Positions 55,323 to 63,382 of a stretch of 64,000 nucleotides of DNA are shown in pieces. Position 1 is the stretch's first letter; each line of letters opens with the position of its first letter. A program made the position numbers and the translations under genes. This stretch comes from Bradyrhizobium sp. CB3481 (GTDB lineage Bacteria > Pseudomonadota > Alphaproteobacteria > Rhizobiales > Xanthobacteraceae): positions 2,686,501 to 2,750,500 of the forward strand of contig NZ_CP121647.1 in the NCBI RefSeq assembly GCF_029714305.1. Reading direction: 5' to 3'. The notes beneath the pieces are model-generated. The model saw nothing but the letters and a program-made list of their open reading frames with translations. It was not told the origin of the DNA and did no database searches.

Positions 55323-56921
55323 ATGATTACGGCGCGAACACTCATACTCGGCTCGGCGGCCGCCTTGATGACCCTGAGCGGGGCACAGGCGGCCGACCTT
55401 CCGGTCAAGGCCAAGGCGGTCGAATATGTGCGGGTCTGTTCGCTGTACGGCGCCGGCTTCTTCTACATCCCGGGTTCCGATACCTGCATCAAGCTTGGCG
55501 GCTATCTGCGCGCGGACACCACGTTCAACGGCGGCGCGCACGGCGCCCCCGGCTGGAACGGTGATATCGGCCAGCATAACCGTTATCAAAATTACATGGT
55601 CTCCCGCTCCCGTATAGCGCTGACGGTCGACACTCGCACCGCGACCGAATATGGCGTGGTCCGCACCTTCGGCCAGGCTGACATTCAGTTCACCACGCTC
55701 GGCGGCAGCACGTTCAACCCCAACTCGCTCGCCACCAACCTCGGCAACAACGCGAACCTGCTTGACACCGCCGGCGCCGGCTACGTCGCGGTCGAATACG
55801 TGTTCATCCAGTTCGCCGGCTTCACCTTCGGTAAGTCCGCCTCGGCCTATGCCACGCCGTGGCAGGGTTTCCCGGGCAACATCAACTCTTCGTTGCTCGG
55901 CGGCCAGAACACCGATACCGGCGTCAACAACATCCAGTACACCGCCCAGTTCGGCAACGGCGTATCGGCCTCGATCGGTCTCGACGACCCGACCGTGTGG
56001 GACCGCACCGCCGTGTACAATCTGGGCATTCCGTCGGCGATCGGCGTCAATGGCACCGGATCGAACGCCTATGCCGGCGTGCATGCGCCCGATATCGTCG
56101 GCAACATCCGGATCGATCAAGCCTGGGGTCTGCTGCAGTTCTCGGCTGCCGCGCATGAAGTGAGCGGCTCGTACAACACACTGGCTGCCGGTGGCGTTCC
56201 CAATGCGCTTTCCGAAATCAGCGGTCACCCCGACACCAAGTGGGGCGGCGCGGTGATGGCGGCGCTGCAGATCAAGAACCTGCCGACTGGCACGGGCGAC
56301 GACATCAAGATCGACGCATCCTACGCCAAGGGCGCGACCAAGTATGTCATCGCCACCAGCGGCACCTCGCCGAGCTTTGCGATGTTCGGCAACAGCGGCT
56401 TCGCCTATCAGAGCGCCGGATTTGGCGCGACCACCGACGCCGTCTATATGCCCGGCGCTGGCGGCACCGGCGGCCTTGTCCTGACCACGGCTTGGGGCGT
56501 CCGTGGCGCGTTCAATCACAACTGGAATCCGAACTGGTCGACCAGCCTGTTCGGCAGCTATTCCGCGGTCCGGTATGATGGCGGTGCGAACGACAATTTG
56601 CTCGGTGCCGGCACCACCACGGCCAAGGGCGCTTATTGCGCTGCCTTCAACGTCAGCCACCCCGGTCAGGCGCTGGCCGGCAACGCTGCCGGTAACTACA
56701 CCTGCAATCCCGACTTCAACGTCTCGCAGCTCGGCATCGTGACCCGCTGGACCCCGGTCAAGAACCTGACCTTCTCGGGCGAAGTCCAGTGGTTCCATCT
56801 CGACCAGAAGATGTCGGGTTCGTCAGTGTTCACCGCGACCGCGCCGAAGCCGAACGCGCTGTATGAGTTCAAGGACCAGGACACCGTTCTCTTCCAGGCC
56901 CGCGTCCAGCGTAACTTCTGA
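55323..56921 (+). CDS. Major outer-membrane porin (Bradyrhizobium type)
   Basis: This 532-residue porin has a signal peptide (ITARTLILGSAAALMTLSGAQA, cleavage before ADLP) and the N-terminal porin_2 signature VEYVRVCSLYGAGFFYIPGSDTCIKLGGYLRAD with its paired cysteines. The rest is a 16-strand barrel with long Gly/Asn-rich loops (TFGKSASAYATPWQGFP is the constriction loop region) and ends in Phe (ARVQRNF), the outer-membrane assembly signal. GGAGACT precedes the ATG. It is monocistronic with a strong terminator right after. High expression is expected from its codon use. Confidence 0.96.
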   Translation: MITARTLILGSAAALMTLSGAQAADLPVKAKAVEYVRVCSLYGAGFFYIPGSDTCIKLGGYLRADTTFNGGAHGAPGWNGDIGQHNRYQNYMVSRSRIALTVDTRTATEYGVVRTFGQADIQFTTLGGSTFNPNSLATNLGNNANLLDTAGAGYVAVEYVFIQFAGFTFGKSASAYATPWQGFPGNINSSLLGGQNTDTGVNNIQYTAQFGNGVSASIGLDDPTVWDRTAVYNLGIPSAIGVNGTGSNAYAGVHAPDIVGNIRIDQAWGLLQFSAAAHEVSGSYNTLAAGGVPNALSEISGHPDTKWGGAVMAALQIKNLPTGTGDDIKIDASYAKGATKYVIATSGTSPSFAMFGNSGFAYQSAGFGATTDAVYMPGAGGTGGLVLTTAWGVRGAFNHNWNPNWSTSLFGSYSAVRYDGGANDNLLGAGTTTAKGAYCAAFNVSHPGQALAGNAAGNYTCNPDFNVSQLGIVTRWTPVKNLTFSGEVQWFHLDQKMSGSSVFTATAPKPNALYEFKDQDTVLFQARVQRNF

Positions 56922-56933
56922 GAACGACGTTCC

Positions 56934-56955
56934 GGACCGGGCCATGGCCCGGTCC
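56934..56955 (+). terminator. Intrinsic terminator of the porin gene
   Basis: GGACCGGGCC and GGCCCGGTCC form a perfect 10-bp stem with a 2-base loop, followed by CTTGTT. It starts 13 bases after the porin stop. Confidence 0.85.
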
Positions 56956-56984
56956 CTTGTTCAATGCCGCGGCCGGGGCGGGGG

Positions 56985-57152
56985 CTACCTCGTTACGCCG
57001 CGGCGCCCGAACAGCGCGGCCACTAGGTCGAGTATGTGATCCACGGTCGGATACTTCGCGGCCGCCGATAGGTCGGCAATGCGCCGCTCGTCGGTCTCCT
57101 CGTGCGGGAGGCCGATGTAATTCCTATCCCTGTCGCGCTTCTGCGCGCTCAT
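56985..57152 (-). CDS. Small hypothetical protein
   Basis: A 55-residue frame (SAQKRDRDRNYIGLPHEETD ... YPTVDHILDLVAALFGRRG) with a GGAG site about ten bases upstream of its ATG. The sequence is charged and helical with no signal peptide. The well-formed ribosome site and compact composition support a real gene. Function unknown. Confidence 0.55.
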   Translation of the reverse strand: MSAQKRDRDRNYIGLPHEETDERRIADLSAAAKYPTVDHILDLVAALFGRRGVTR

Positions 57153-57263
57153 GTCCGCTCACTCCGAGAAGCCGCCGATCGCGGCCACGATGAACGGTCG
57201 GTGAGCAACCGATGGTAAATTTTCCGTACCGTACAATTCCGGCCCTGCGATTGTGCGTTCGCC

Positions 57264-57278
57264 TTAATCAATCGTTCA
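57264..57278 (+). promoter_or_regulatory. Near-consensus CtrA-type box upstream of the pilin gene
   Basis: TTAATCAATCGTTCA is TTAA-N7-TTCA, one mismatch from the CtrA full site, 95-109 bases upstream of the Flp pilin ATG. Pilin genes are CtrA targets in Caulobacter, which gives it some context. Confidence 0.4.
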
Positions 57279-57372
57279 TTCTGTTCCTCAAGGGCTCTTC
57301 AACGGTTCCCTCCTAGAGTTTAACCAGTATGGCGCGGGAGAAATTCCGGGGAGCGTCGACAGGAGTTTTTTT

Positions 57373-57537
57373 ATGCGTCGATTACTGGCACGATTTGTCG
57401 ACGATGAATGCGGCGCGACCGCCATCGAATATTGCCTCATTGCCGTCGGCATCAGCATTGTGATCATCACCGCGGTCAACGGCGTCGGCAGCGCGCTGAG
57501 CACGAAATTCGTCGACGTCGGCACGTCGATCAAGTAG
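57373..57537 (+). CDS. Flp/Fap-type type IVb pilin
   Basis: This 54-residue prepilin has the Flp layout: short charged leader MRRLLARFVDDECG, then the type IVb motif ATAIEYCLIAVGISIVIITAV with the conserved Glu5-Tyr6, cleaved after the leader Gly by the CpaA/TadV peptidase. A CAGGAG site precedes the ATG. It forms tight-adherence pili in the family, but no cpa/tad genes adjoin it, so it is an orphan pilin locus or the tad genes are elsewhere. A near-consensus CtrA box lies about 100 bases upstream. Confidence 0.9.
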   Translation: MRRLLARFVDDECGATAIEYCLIAVGISIVIITAVNGVGSALSTKFVDVGTSIK

Positions 57538-57571
57538 CGCGAAAAGGGACGGCGGCAATTGCAGCCGCTGG

Positions 57572-57811
57572 CTAGCCTGCTTTTTTGCCATCCGCATTGA
57601 GCGCCCGGATCATCGCGATCCGCGCGAACATCAGCCAGCCTCCGCCGGTCTCGGCCGCGTTGATCAGATTCTCGATCGCGGTCTGCCAGTGCGCCTCGTG
57701 CTGCACGCTTTCCGGCAATGCCATGACATGGTCAGCGGCCTGCTGCAGCGTCGCGAGCTTGCGGCCGCCACGCAGCAGTATCGGATCATCGAACGGGGTC
57801 GACCAGGGCAT
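57572..57811 (-). CDS. Small conserved-looking rhizobial hypothetical protein
   Basis: This 79-residue protein (MPWSTPFDDPILLRGGRKL, TLQQAADHVMALP, ENLINAAETGGGWLMFARIAM) matches a recurrent Bradyrhizobium family of small helical cytoplasmic proteins that I recall only as hypothetical. It has no signal peptide. It lies 40 bases after the ku gene in the same direction and may share its transcript, but has no known link to DNA repair. Confidence 0.75.
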   Translation of the reverse strand: MPWSTPFDDPILLRGGRKLATLQQAADHVMALPESVQHEAHWQTAIENLINAAETGGGWLMFARIAMIRALNADGKKAG

Positions 57812-57851
57812 TGCGCGCTAGACGGTGCGATCTATCGCGCTCCTCTTTCGG

Positions 57852-58817
57852 TCATCCGGCCTTCTTGGCGCGGGCGGTGCTGCGCACCGGCTTTTCCGCC
57901 TTCTTGGGCGCTTCTTTCGCCGTCTCCTTGGCGGCGCGCTTGCCGCTGCCGCTGATCGGCAACAGCATCTCGCGCTGGCCGGCGGCGGCCTTCTTCGGCT
58001 TCTTGCCCTTCGCCTTGGCCGGGGCAGGGGCGGCCTCTTTCTCGCTGGCGAGGCTGCGCTTGAGCGCATCCATCAGGTTGATGACGTTGCCGGAGGTCTT
58101 CGGCGCCGGCTTGGCCTTGGTGCTCAGCCCGTTGCGCTTCTGGTTGATCAGGTCGATCAGCGCCTGCTCGTAGCGGTCCTCGAACTGCTCGGGCTCGAAT
58201 GATGCGGATTTCTGCTCGACGATATGCTTAGCCAGATCAAGCATATCCTTGGTGATCTTCACGTCCTGGATATCGTCGAAATATTCCGTCTCGCTGCGGA
58301 CCTCATAGGGGTAGCGCAGCAGCGTTCCCATTAGCCCCTTGTCGAGCGGCTCCAGCGCGATGATGTGCTCGCGGTTGGTCAACACCACCCGTCCGATCGC
58401 GACCTTGTTCATGCTGCGGATGGTTTCGCGGATCACCGCAAATGCATCGTGACCGACCTTGCCGTCCGGCACGAGATAATAGGGGCGGATCAGATAGCGG
58501 CCGTCGATATCGGATTTCGGAACGAATTCGTCGATCTCAATGGTGCGGGTCGATTCCAGCGCGATGTCGTCGAGCTCGTCCTTCGACACCTCGATGTAGG
58601 TATCGGTGTCGATCTTGTAGCCCTTCATGATGTCTTCGTTGGCCACTTCCTCGCCGGTCTCGGCGTCGACCTTCGAATATTTGATGCGATGGCCGGTCTT
58701 GCGGTTGATCTGGTTGAAGGAGACCTTCTCGGTATCCGACGTCGCCGGATAGAGGGCGACCGGGCAGGTCACCAGCGAGAGGCGCAGAAAACCCTTCCAA
58801 TTGGCGCGGGGGGCCAT
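57852..58817 (-). CDS. ku: Ku protein, non-homologous end joining
   Basis: This 321-residue bacterial Ku homodimer subunit binds double-strand DNA ends and recruits LigD. The start MAPRANWKGFLRLSLVTCPVALYPA is the family N-terminus; the core beta-barrel includes INRKTGHRIKYSKVD and GYKIDTDTYIEVSKDELD, and DDIALESTRTIEIDEFVP is diagnostic. The C-terminus is a long Lys/Ala-rich tail (about residues 250-321) that in other Ku proteins binds DNA and tunes threading. No LigD gene is in the window. Confidence 0.96.
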   Translation of the reverse strand: MAPRANWKGFLRLSLVTCPVALYPATSDTEKVSFNQINRKTGHRIKYSKVDAETGEEVANEDIMKGYKIDTDTYIEVSKDELDDIALESTRTIEIDEFVPKSDIDGRYLIRPYYLVPDGKVGHDAFAVIRETIRSMNKVAIGRVVLTNREHIIALEPLDKGLMGTLLRYPYEVRSETEYFDDIQDVKITKDMLDLAKHIVEQKSASFEPEQFEDRYEQALIDLINQKRNGLSTKAKPAPKTSGNVINLMDALKRSLASEKEAAPAPAKAKGKKPKKAAAGQREMLLPISGSGKRAAKETAKEAPKKAEKPVRSTARAKKAG

Positions 58818-58977
58818 GGGCTACTCCGGAATACGCAACGGACAATCCCTGACGATACCATCGGATGGCCCGGTCTCAAACATGCCCGGGCAGGGAATCG
58901 CCGATTGGCGTTAACTGTCCTGGTGGCCACGGGCGAGGGGCCTTTTTGACGGTTCAATGCGAGGCGATCGGAAGCCC

Positions 58978-59002
58978 GGAACATCATTTCCGATCAGGCG
59001 TT
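58978..59002 (+). promoter_or_regulatory. EcfG-type general stress promoter
   Basis: GGAAC (58978-58982), 16 bases, CGTT (58999-59002): an exact match to the alphaproteobacterial sigma-EcfG consensus GGAAC-N16-CGTT. It lies 64 bases upstream of the small membrane protein ATG. Confidence 0.75.
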
Positions 59003-59065
59003 GCTTTAACGGCCGGTGTCGAAGCATTCGCTGGCATTTACAGGCACTTACTCGAAGAGGTCACC

Positions 59066-59218
59066 ATGGCAACGCAACGGCATGGCCAGATCGTCGAAAC
59101 CCCGACCGAGGCGCGTCAGGGCGAACCCGGCCCGTCGGTCCTCGCCCTCCTGTCGGTGTCGACCGGGCTTGCAGTCCTGATCCTGGGCATCGTCTGGTTC
59201 GTATTCTTCCGTACTTGA
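59066..59218 (+). CDS. Small single-pass membrane protein, stress-promoter-driven
   Basis: This 50-residue protein has a polar N-terminus (TQRHGQIVETPTEARQGEPG) and one strong membrane helix (VLALLSVSTGLAVLILGIVW) ending FVFFRT. GAAGAGG precedes the ATG. It is the only gene after the exact EcfG-type promoter, so it is likely a general-stress small protein. It is too short for most annotation thresholds. Function unknown. Confidence 0.75.
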   Translation: MATQRHGQIVETPTEARQGEPGPSVLALLSVSTGLAVLILGIVWFVFFRT

Positions 59219-59497
59219 GGAAATTGACCGAGGCGGCGCGTTTAGCCTCCCTGTCCGGCGGTGGGAAGGTTGCGCCTGCTTGCGGACGAGGGCCGCGACC
59301 AACGGGTGCGGCTGCCTTTGCCACCTCACTTGGGGCATCCGGAGCTATATGTCAGGCCCTCGGTCTCCCGGGCCCGCCCCGCGAGCCCTCATGACGAAAA
59401 AGTAACATTGCCTCATATCCGCCGTTCATGGGCCGTTCACGCCGGTGGGCCTCATCTGGCGAACCTGATATCGTAGGGTTCACTTTCGGAGGCCAGC

Positions 59498-60169
59498 TTG
59501 CGCCTGCTTGTTGTTGAGGACGATCCGGATCTCAACCGTCAGCTTACGACGGCGTTGACGGATGCCGGTTATGTGGTCGATCGCGCATTCGACGGCGAGG
59601 AGGGGCACTACCTCGGCGACAGCGAACCGTATGACGCCGTCGTGCTCGACATCGGGCTGCCCAAGATGGACGGTATCTCGGTCCTGGAAGCCTGGCGCCG
59701 CAACGGCCGCGCCATGCCGGTGCTGATCCTGACGGCACGCGACCGCTGGAGCGACAAGGTGCAGGGTTTTGACGCCGGCGCCGACGACTATGTCGCCAAA
59801 CCCTTTCACCTCGAAGAAGTGCTGGCGCGAATTCGCGCGCTGCTGCGCCGCTCGACCGGCCATGCGCAGTCGGAACTGACTTGCGGTCCTGTGTCGCTGG
59901 ATACGCGCACGGGCCGGGTCAGCGTCTCGGGCAACCCGATCAAGATGACCTCGCACGAGTACCGGCTGCTCGCCTACCTGATGCACCATACCGGGCGCGT
60001 GGTATCGCGCACCGAGCTGGTCGAGCACCTCTACGACCAGGACTTCGATCGCGACTCCAACACCATCGAAGTGTTCGTCGGCCGCATTCGCAAGAAGCTT
60101 GACGTCGACATCATCCAGACCGTGCGCGGCCTCGGCTATCTCCTGACGCCGCCGACGCCCGGAACCTGA
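59498..60169 (+). CDS. feuP: OmpR-family response regulator FeuP
   Basis: This 223-residue regulator has a REC domain (acceptor Asp51 in VVLDIGLPKMDG, DRWSDKVQGFDAGADDYVAKPF) and an OmpR winged helix (LTSHEYRLLAYLMHHTGRVV, then EHLYDQDFDRDSNTIEVFVGRIRKKL). The DRWSDKVxG and YDQDFDRDSNTIEVFVGR blocks are those of FeuP, which in rhizobia responds to osmotic and membrane conditions and affects cyclic glucan export. The start is TTG at 59498, directly after GGAGG. Its stop overlaps an ATG (60169) that would open a long feuQ. Confidence 0.9.
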   Translation: MRLLVVEDDPDLNRQLTTALTDAGYVVDRAFDGEEGHYLGDSEPYDAVVLDIGLPKMDGISVLEAWRRNGRAMPVLILTARDRWSDKVQGFDAGADDYVAKPFHLEEVLARIRALLRRSTGHAQSELTCGPVSLDTRTGRVSVSGNPIKMTSHEYRLLAYLMHHTGRVVSRTELVEHLYDQDFDRDSNTIEVFVGRIRKKLDVDIIQTVRGLGYLLTPPTPGT

Positions 60170-60189
60170 TGAGCCTTGCTCTTTTATTC

Positions 60190-60265
60190 GAGCGTGATCT
60201 TATCCGAAAACCGGCCTCGCTCGATTGGATCGGGGCTTGGGGATGTGCTTTTCGGGATCGTGCTC
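60190..60265. repeat. RIME-like palindromic repeat between feuP and feuQ
   Basis: GAGCGTGATCTTATCCGAAA at 60190 and TTTTCGGGATCGTGCTC at 60249-60265 are near-perfect inverted arms around a 38-base centre. The arms match the GAGCATGATC...GATCATGCTC repeats common in Rhizobiales. It fills almost the whole feuP-feuQ gap and keeps the frame open. Confidence 0.7.
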
Positions 60266-60267
60266 TG

Positions 60268-61641
60268 ATGCGCGGAAGTTCGCTCGCCACGCGGTTGTTC
60301 CTGTCGGCGACCGCGTGGGTGGTCGTGATCCTGCTCATAACAGGCGTGATCCTTTCCTCGGTCTATCGCAACGCCACCGAGCGCGCCTTCGACCGCCGCC
60401 TCAACCTTTATCTTCGTACCCTGATCGCCGAGGTCGCGACCCCGGACGAGCCGCCCGACCACCAGTTCCAGTCGCTCGGCGAGCCGCTGTTCGAGCTGCC
60501 ATTATCCGGCTGGTACTGGCAGATCGTCCGCACCGACGAAAAGGCCGAGACGCGGGCGTCGCGTTCGCTGTGGGACAAGAAGCTGCCGAAGCTGGAGGAG
60601 CAGGGCGCCGAGTTGACGGCCGCCGGCATCCGCCTTGGCTATATCGACGGCCCTGAAGGCCAAAGCCTACGGGTGGTCGAGCGTCCGATCGACCTTGGCG
60701 CCGACGGCAAGTTTTTGGTCAGTGTGGCCGGCGACGCATCGGAGATTTTCGACGAGATCCGCGCCTTTGACTACTACCTCGGCGGCACCTTCGCCGCGCT
60801 CGGCATCGTGCTGCTCCTGACCACGATTTTCCAGGTCAGGTTCGGCCTCGCGCCGCTCAAGCGCATTTCGGAGGCGATTGCCGACATCCGTTCCGGCCGC
60901 GCCGAACGACTGGAAGGCGACTTTCCCGTCGAGATCGCGCCGCTGGCGCGCGAGACCAACGCGCTGATCGACGCCAACCGCGAGATCGTCGAGCGCGCGC
61001 GGACCCATGTCGGCAATCTCGCCCACGCCATCAAGACCCCGCTCTCGGTTATCGTCAATGAAGCCAGCGCCCACGCGGTAAATCCGTTTGCCAGCAAGGT
61101 CCTGGAGCAGGCCGATGTGATGCGGGATCAGGTTGCCCACCACCTCGAGCGTGCACGCATCGCCGCGCGCGTCACCATCGTCGGCACCGTCACCGAGGTC
61201 GCGCCCGCCATCGAGGCGCTGCGGCGGACCATGGAAAAGATCCATCGCAACCGCGGCATCACGATCTCCGTGAAGGCGGACGCGCAGGCCAAGTTCCGCG
61301 GCGAGCGCCAGGATCTCGAAGAGATGGCCGGCAACCTCGTCGACAATGCCTGCAAATGGGCAGCGTCGCAGATCTCCATCGAGGTGAGGGTCGAGCCGCC
61401 GGCGGAACCCGGGACCGGGCCGCGGCTGCGGATCATCGTCGATGACGACGGCCGCGGGTTATCCGCCGCCGAACGCGCCCAGGTATCCCGGCGAGGTCAG
61501 CGGCTGGATGAGTCCAAGCCCGGATCCGGGCTCGGCCTATCGATCGTGGTCGATCTTGCGGCGCTCTATGGCGGCAGCCTCGTGCTCGGCGATGCCCCGA
61601 TCGGCGGGTTGCGGGCGGAACTGGTGCTACCGGGCATCTGA
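60268..61641 (+). CDS. feuQ: Sensor histidine kinase FeuQ
   Basis: This 457-residue membrane kinase has a first helix (about residues 8-35), a periplasmic domain (40-180, with WYWQIVRTDEKAETRAS), a second helix (about 185-206), HAMP, HisKA with GNLAHAIKTPLSVIVNEAS (acceptor His253; the HAIKTP form is typical of this group), and HATPase with LVDNACKWA, DDDGRGLS and GSGLGLSI. The ATG at 60268 (MRGSSLATRLFLSATAW) is chosen; a second ATG at 60169, overlapping the feuP stop, would add 33 residues encoded by the RIME-like repeat. It pairs with FeuP. Confidence 0.9.
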   Translation: MRGSSLATRLFLSATAWVVVILLITGVILSSVYRNATERAFDRRLNLYLRTLIAEVATPDEPPDHQFQSLGEPLFELPLSGWYWQIVRTDEKAETRASRSLWDKKLPKLEEQGAELTAAGIRLGYIDGPEGQSLRVVERPIDLGADGKFLVSVAGDASEIFDEIRAFDYYLGGTFAALGIVLLLTTIFQVRFGLAPLKRISEAIADIRSGRAERLEGDFPVEIAPLARETNALIDANREIVERARTHVGNLAHAIKTPLSVIVNEASAHAVNPFASKVLEQADVMRDQVAHHLERARIAARVTIVGTVTEVAPAIEALRRTMEKIHRNRGITISVKADAQAKFRGERQDLEEMAGNLVDNACKWAASQISIEVRVEPPAEPGTGPRLRIIVDDDGRGLSAAERAQVSRRGQRLDESKPGSGLGLSIVVDLAALYGGSLVLGDAPIGGLRAELVLPGI

Positions 61642-61815
61642 TGGGTAGGGTGATTACGGGTGATTGCGTGGATTACTTGGAGTTGACGGGATAGCGGCCG
61701 GCAATGTCCGGGGTCGATTTCGTTATTCCTAAAGGGCTTCTTAACGCGCACGCTTCTAAGATCGGCGGCGGGCGCTTTTTGCCGTCCGCATGACACACGC
61801 ATCCACACCAGGCGA

Positions 61816-63222
61816 ATGAGCCAGACATCGACCGAGCGGCTGAGGGACTATCTCGCCCAGCTCCCGCCCCAATCGCAGGCGCTGCTGATGCGCGAGTTCG
61901 AGCGCGCCATCGAGCGCGGGGAGGACGTCGCCGTCGCCAATTTCGTGCTTGAGCAACTTCGCAAGGTGGTGCGGGGCAGCGAGGAAGAGGACGAGGCGCG
62001 CCCGCGGACCGACGATCCGGCGCGGCTGCTGTTCCGTCCGCTCGAGCCATTTCTGGTCGAAAGCAACTTTCCAATCCGGGCCGGGCAGATCAGGCGCACC
62101 TCGCTGGTGCCGGTCTGGCAGTGGCTCAGCCGCGATGGCGCGCCCACGGCGGCCGCGGCCTTCGAGGCCGCGCTCGCCGGCATCAGGCAGAGCGACTCGA
62201 CCGCCGGCCTTGAAGCCGCGACCCGCAAGTTCCAGCTCGCCGCCGCCGAGGCCATCGCGCAGGTCGCTACCCCCGCGCAGGGCGACGACCGGCAGCGCGT
62301 GCTCTCCCGGATCGGTCCACCGAATGTTGTCGAGGATCTGCTCTCGATCGGCGCGGTGCTGCGGGCCCGCGAGGCGATGGAGGTGCTCGGCAGCAAGCTT
62401 CCCGGCCAGATGCGGGCGTTGACGCCCTCCCAGCTCGAGACCGTGACCGCGGCGCTCAACGTCCCTTCGTTGCAGACGCCGCAATTGCTGCCGTTCGCGC
62501 TATCGCTGATCATGCAGCGCCTGGCCTCGCCATGGCAGATCATCCGTCTCGCGATCAAGATGGCGGCATCCGACGACGAGATTCGCGTGGCTGCCACGCC
62601 CTATGGCGTTGCCGTCACCATCGCGCTGCACGATCTCTCGTTCCTCACCGCCTGTCTGCGCACAGACATCAGGCGCAGTCATTTCACCAATGTCGGCGAC
62701 CACCTGAAAATCCTGCATGACGGCGTGCGCGGGCTGCGGACCGAGCTCGACCTGCGCAACGATTCCGCCTGGGGCCGCCAGCTCACATCGATCCGCGCCG
62801 ACATTTCCAATTCGCTGCAGTCGGAAATCGAGAGCGTGCCCGGCCGGGTCCGCCGCCTGCTGCGGCAACGCGCCGACAAGGATATTGCTTCCGCACCCAA
62901 GATCGATACCGCGGAGGTCGAGGAGATCGCCGCCCTGATCGACTTCGTCGCGGTGTGCCGCACCTATGCCAGTGAGCTGGCCATCAACGAGGTGACGCTG
63001 CGGACCTACTCCGATCTCCAGCATTACGTCGAGCATTCCACGGAGAGCCTGGTGCAGGCGCTGCGCGGCGGCGATGCCAAGGCGCGCGCTTACCGGCAGA
63101 TGCAGGCCAAGGCAGCGATACGCTTCTGCGAAATCCTGTTCGGCCACGACTATGCGTCGCTGATGAACCGGGCGGCCGAAAATGCCGTGACCGGCGAGCG
63201 CAAGACCACCAAGGCCGGCTAG
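61816..63222 (+). CDS. Large helical protein of unknown function
   Basis: This 468-residue cytoplasmic protein is almost all helical and was not assigned to a family. It begins MSQTSTERLRDYLAQLPPQSQ and contains FVLEQLRKVVRGSEEEDEARP, then PLEPFLVESNFPIRAGQIRRTS, LPFALSLIMQRLASPWQIIRLA, LHDLSFLTACLRTDIRR, and VEHSTESLVQALRGG near the end. There is no membrane helix or signal peptide. It sits between feuQ and the ccm operon. I recall unannotated homologues in Bradyrhizobium in the same neighbourhood but know no role. Confidence 0.75.
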   Translation: MSQTSTERLRDYLAQLPPQSQALLMREFERAIERGEDVAVANFVLEQLRKVVRGSEEEDEARPRTDDPARLLFRPLEPFLVESNFPIRAGQIRRTSLVPVWQWLSRDGAPTAAAAFEAALAGIRQSDSTAGLEAATRKFQLAAAEAIAQVATPAQGDDRQRVLSRIGPPNVVEDLLSIGAVLRAREAMEVLGSKLPGQMRALTPSQLETVTAALNVPSLQTPQLLPFALSLIMQRLASPWQIIRLAIKMAASDDEIRVAATPYGVAVTIALHDLSFLTACLRTDIRRSHFTNVGDHLKILHDGVRGLRTELDLRNDSAWGRQLTSIRADISNSLQSEIESVPGRVRRLLRQRADKDIASAPKIDTAEVEEIAALIDFVAVCRTYASELAINEVTLRTYSDLQHYVEHSTESLVQALRGGDAKARAYRQMQAKAAIRFCEILFGHDYASLMNRAAENAVTGERKTTKAG

Positions 63223-63382
63223 GCCCGAAGTTTCACCGAATTTACCCGCCGGCCTGACCCGGGAGTCTTCCCGAGGCGTGATCAATATTGCGCAATGTCA
63301 ATTGCCGGGCTTGCCGCCCGTGGTGTAAAGCGGCGCATTGGCGGCTCGCCTGGGCTGCCGTTCCGCCTCCGGGAACCGCTTG

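Noticed and set aside
55320..56798. 492-codon frame antisense to the porin
   Set aside because: Porin strand has signal peptide, Cys motif and terminal Phe; the antisense frame has none of these.
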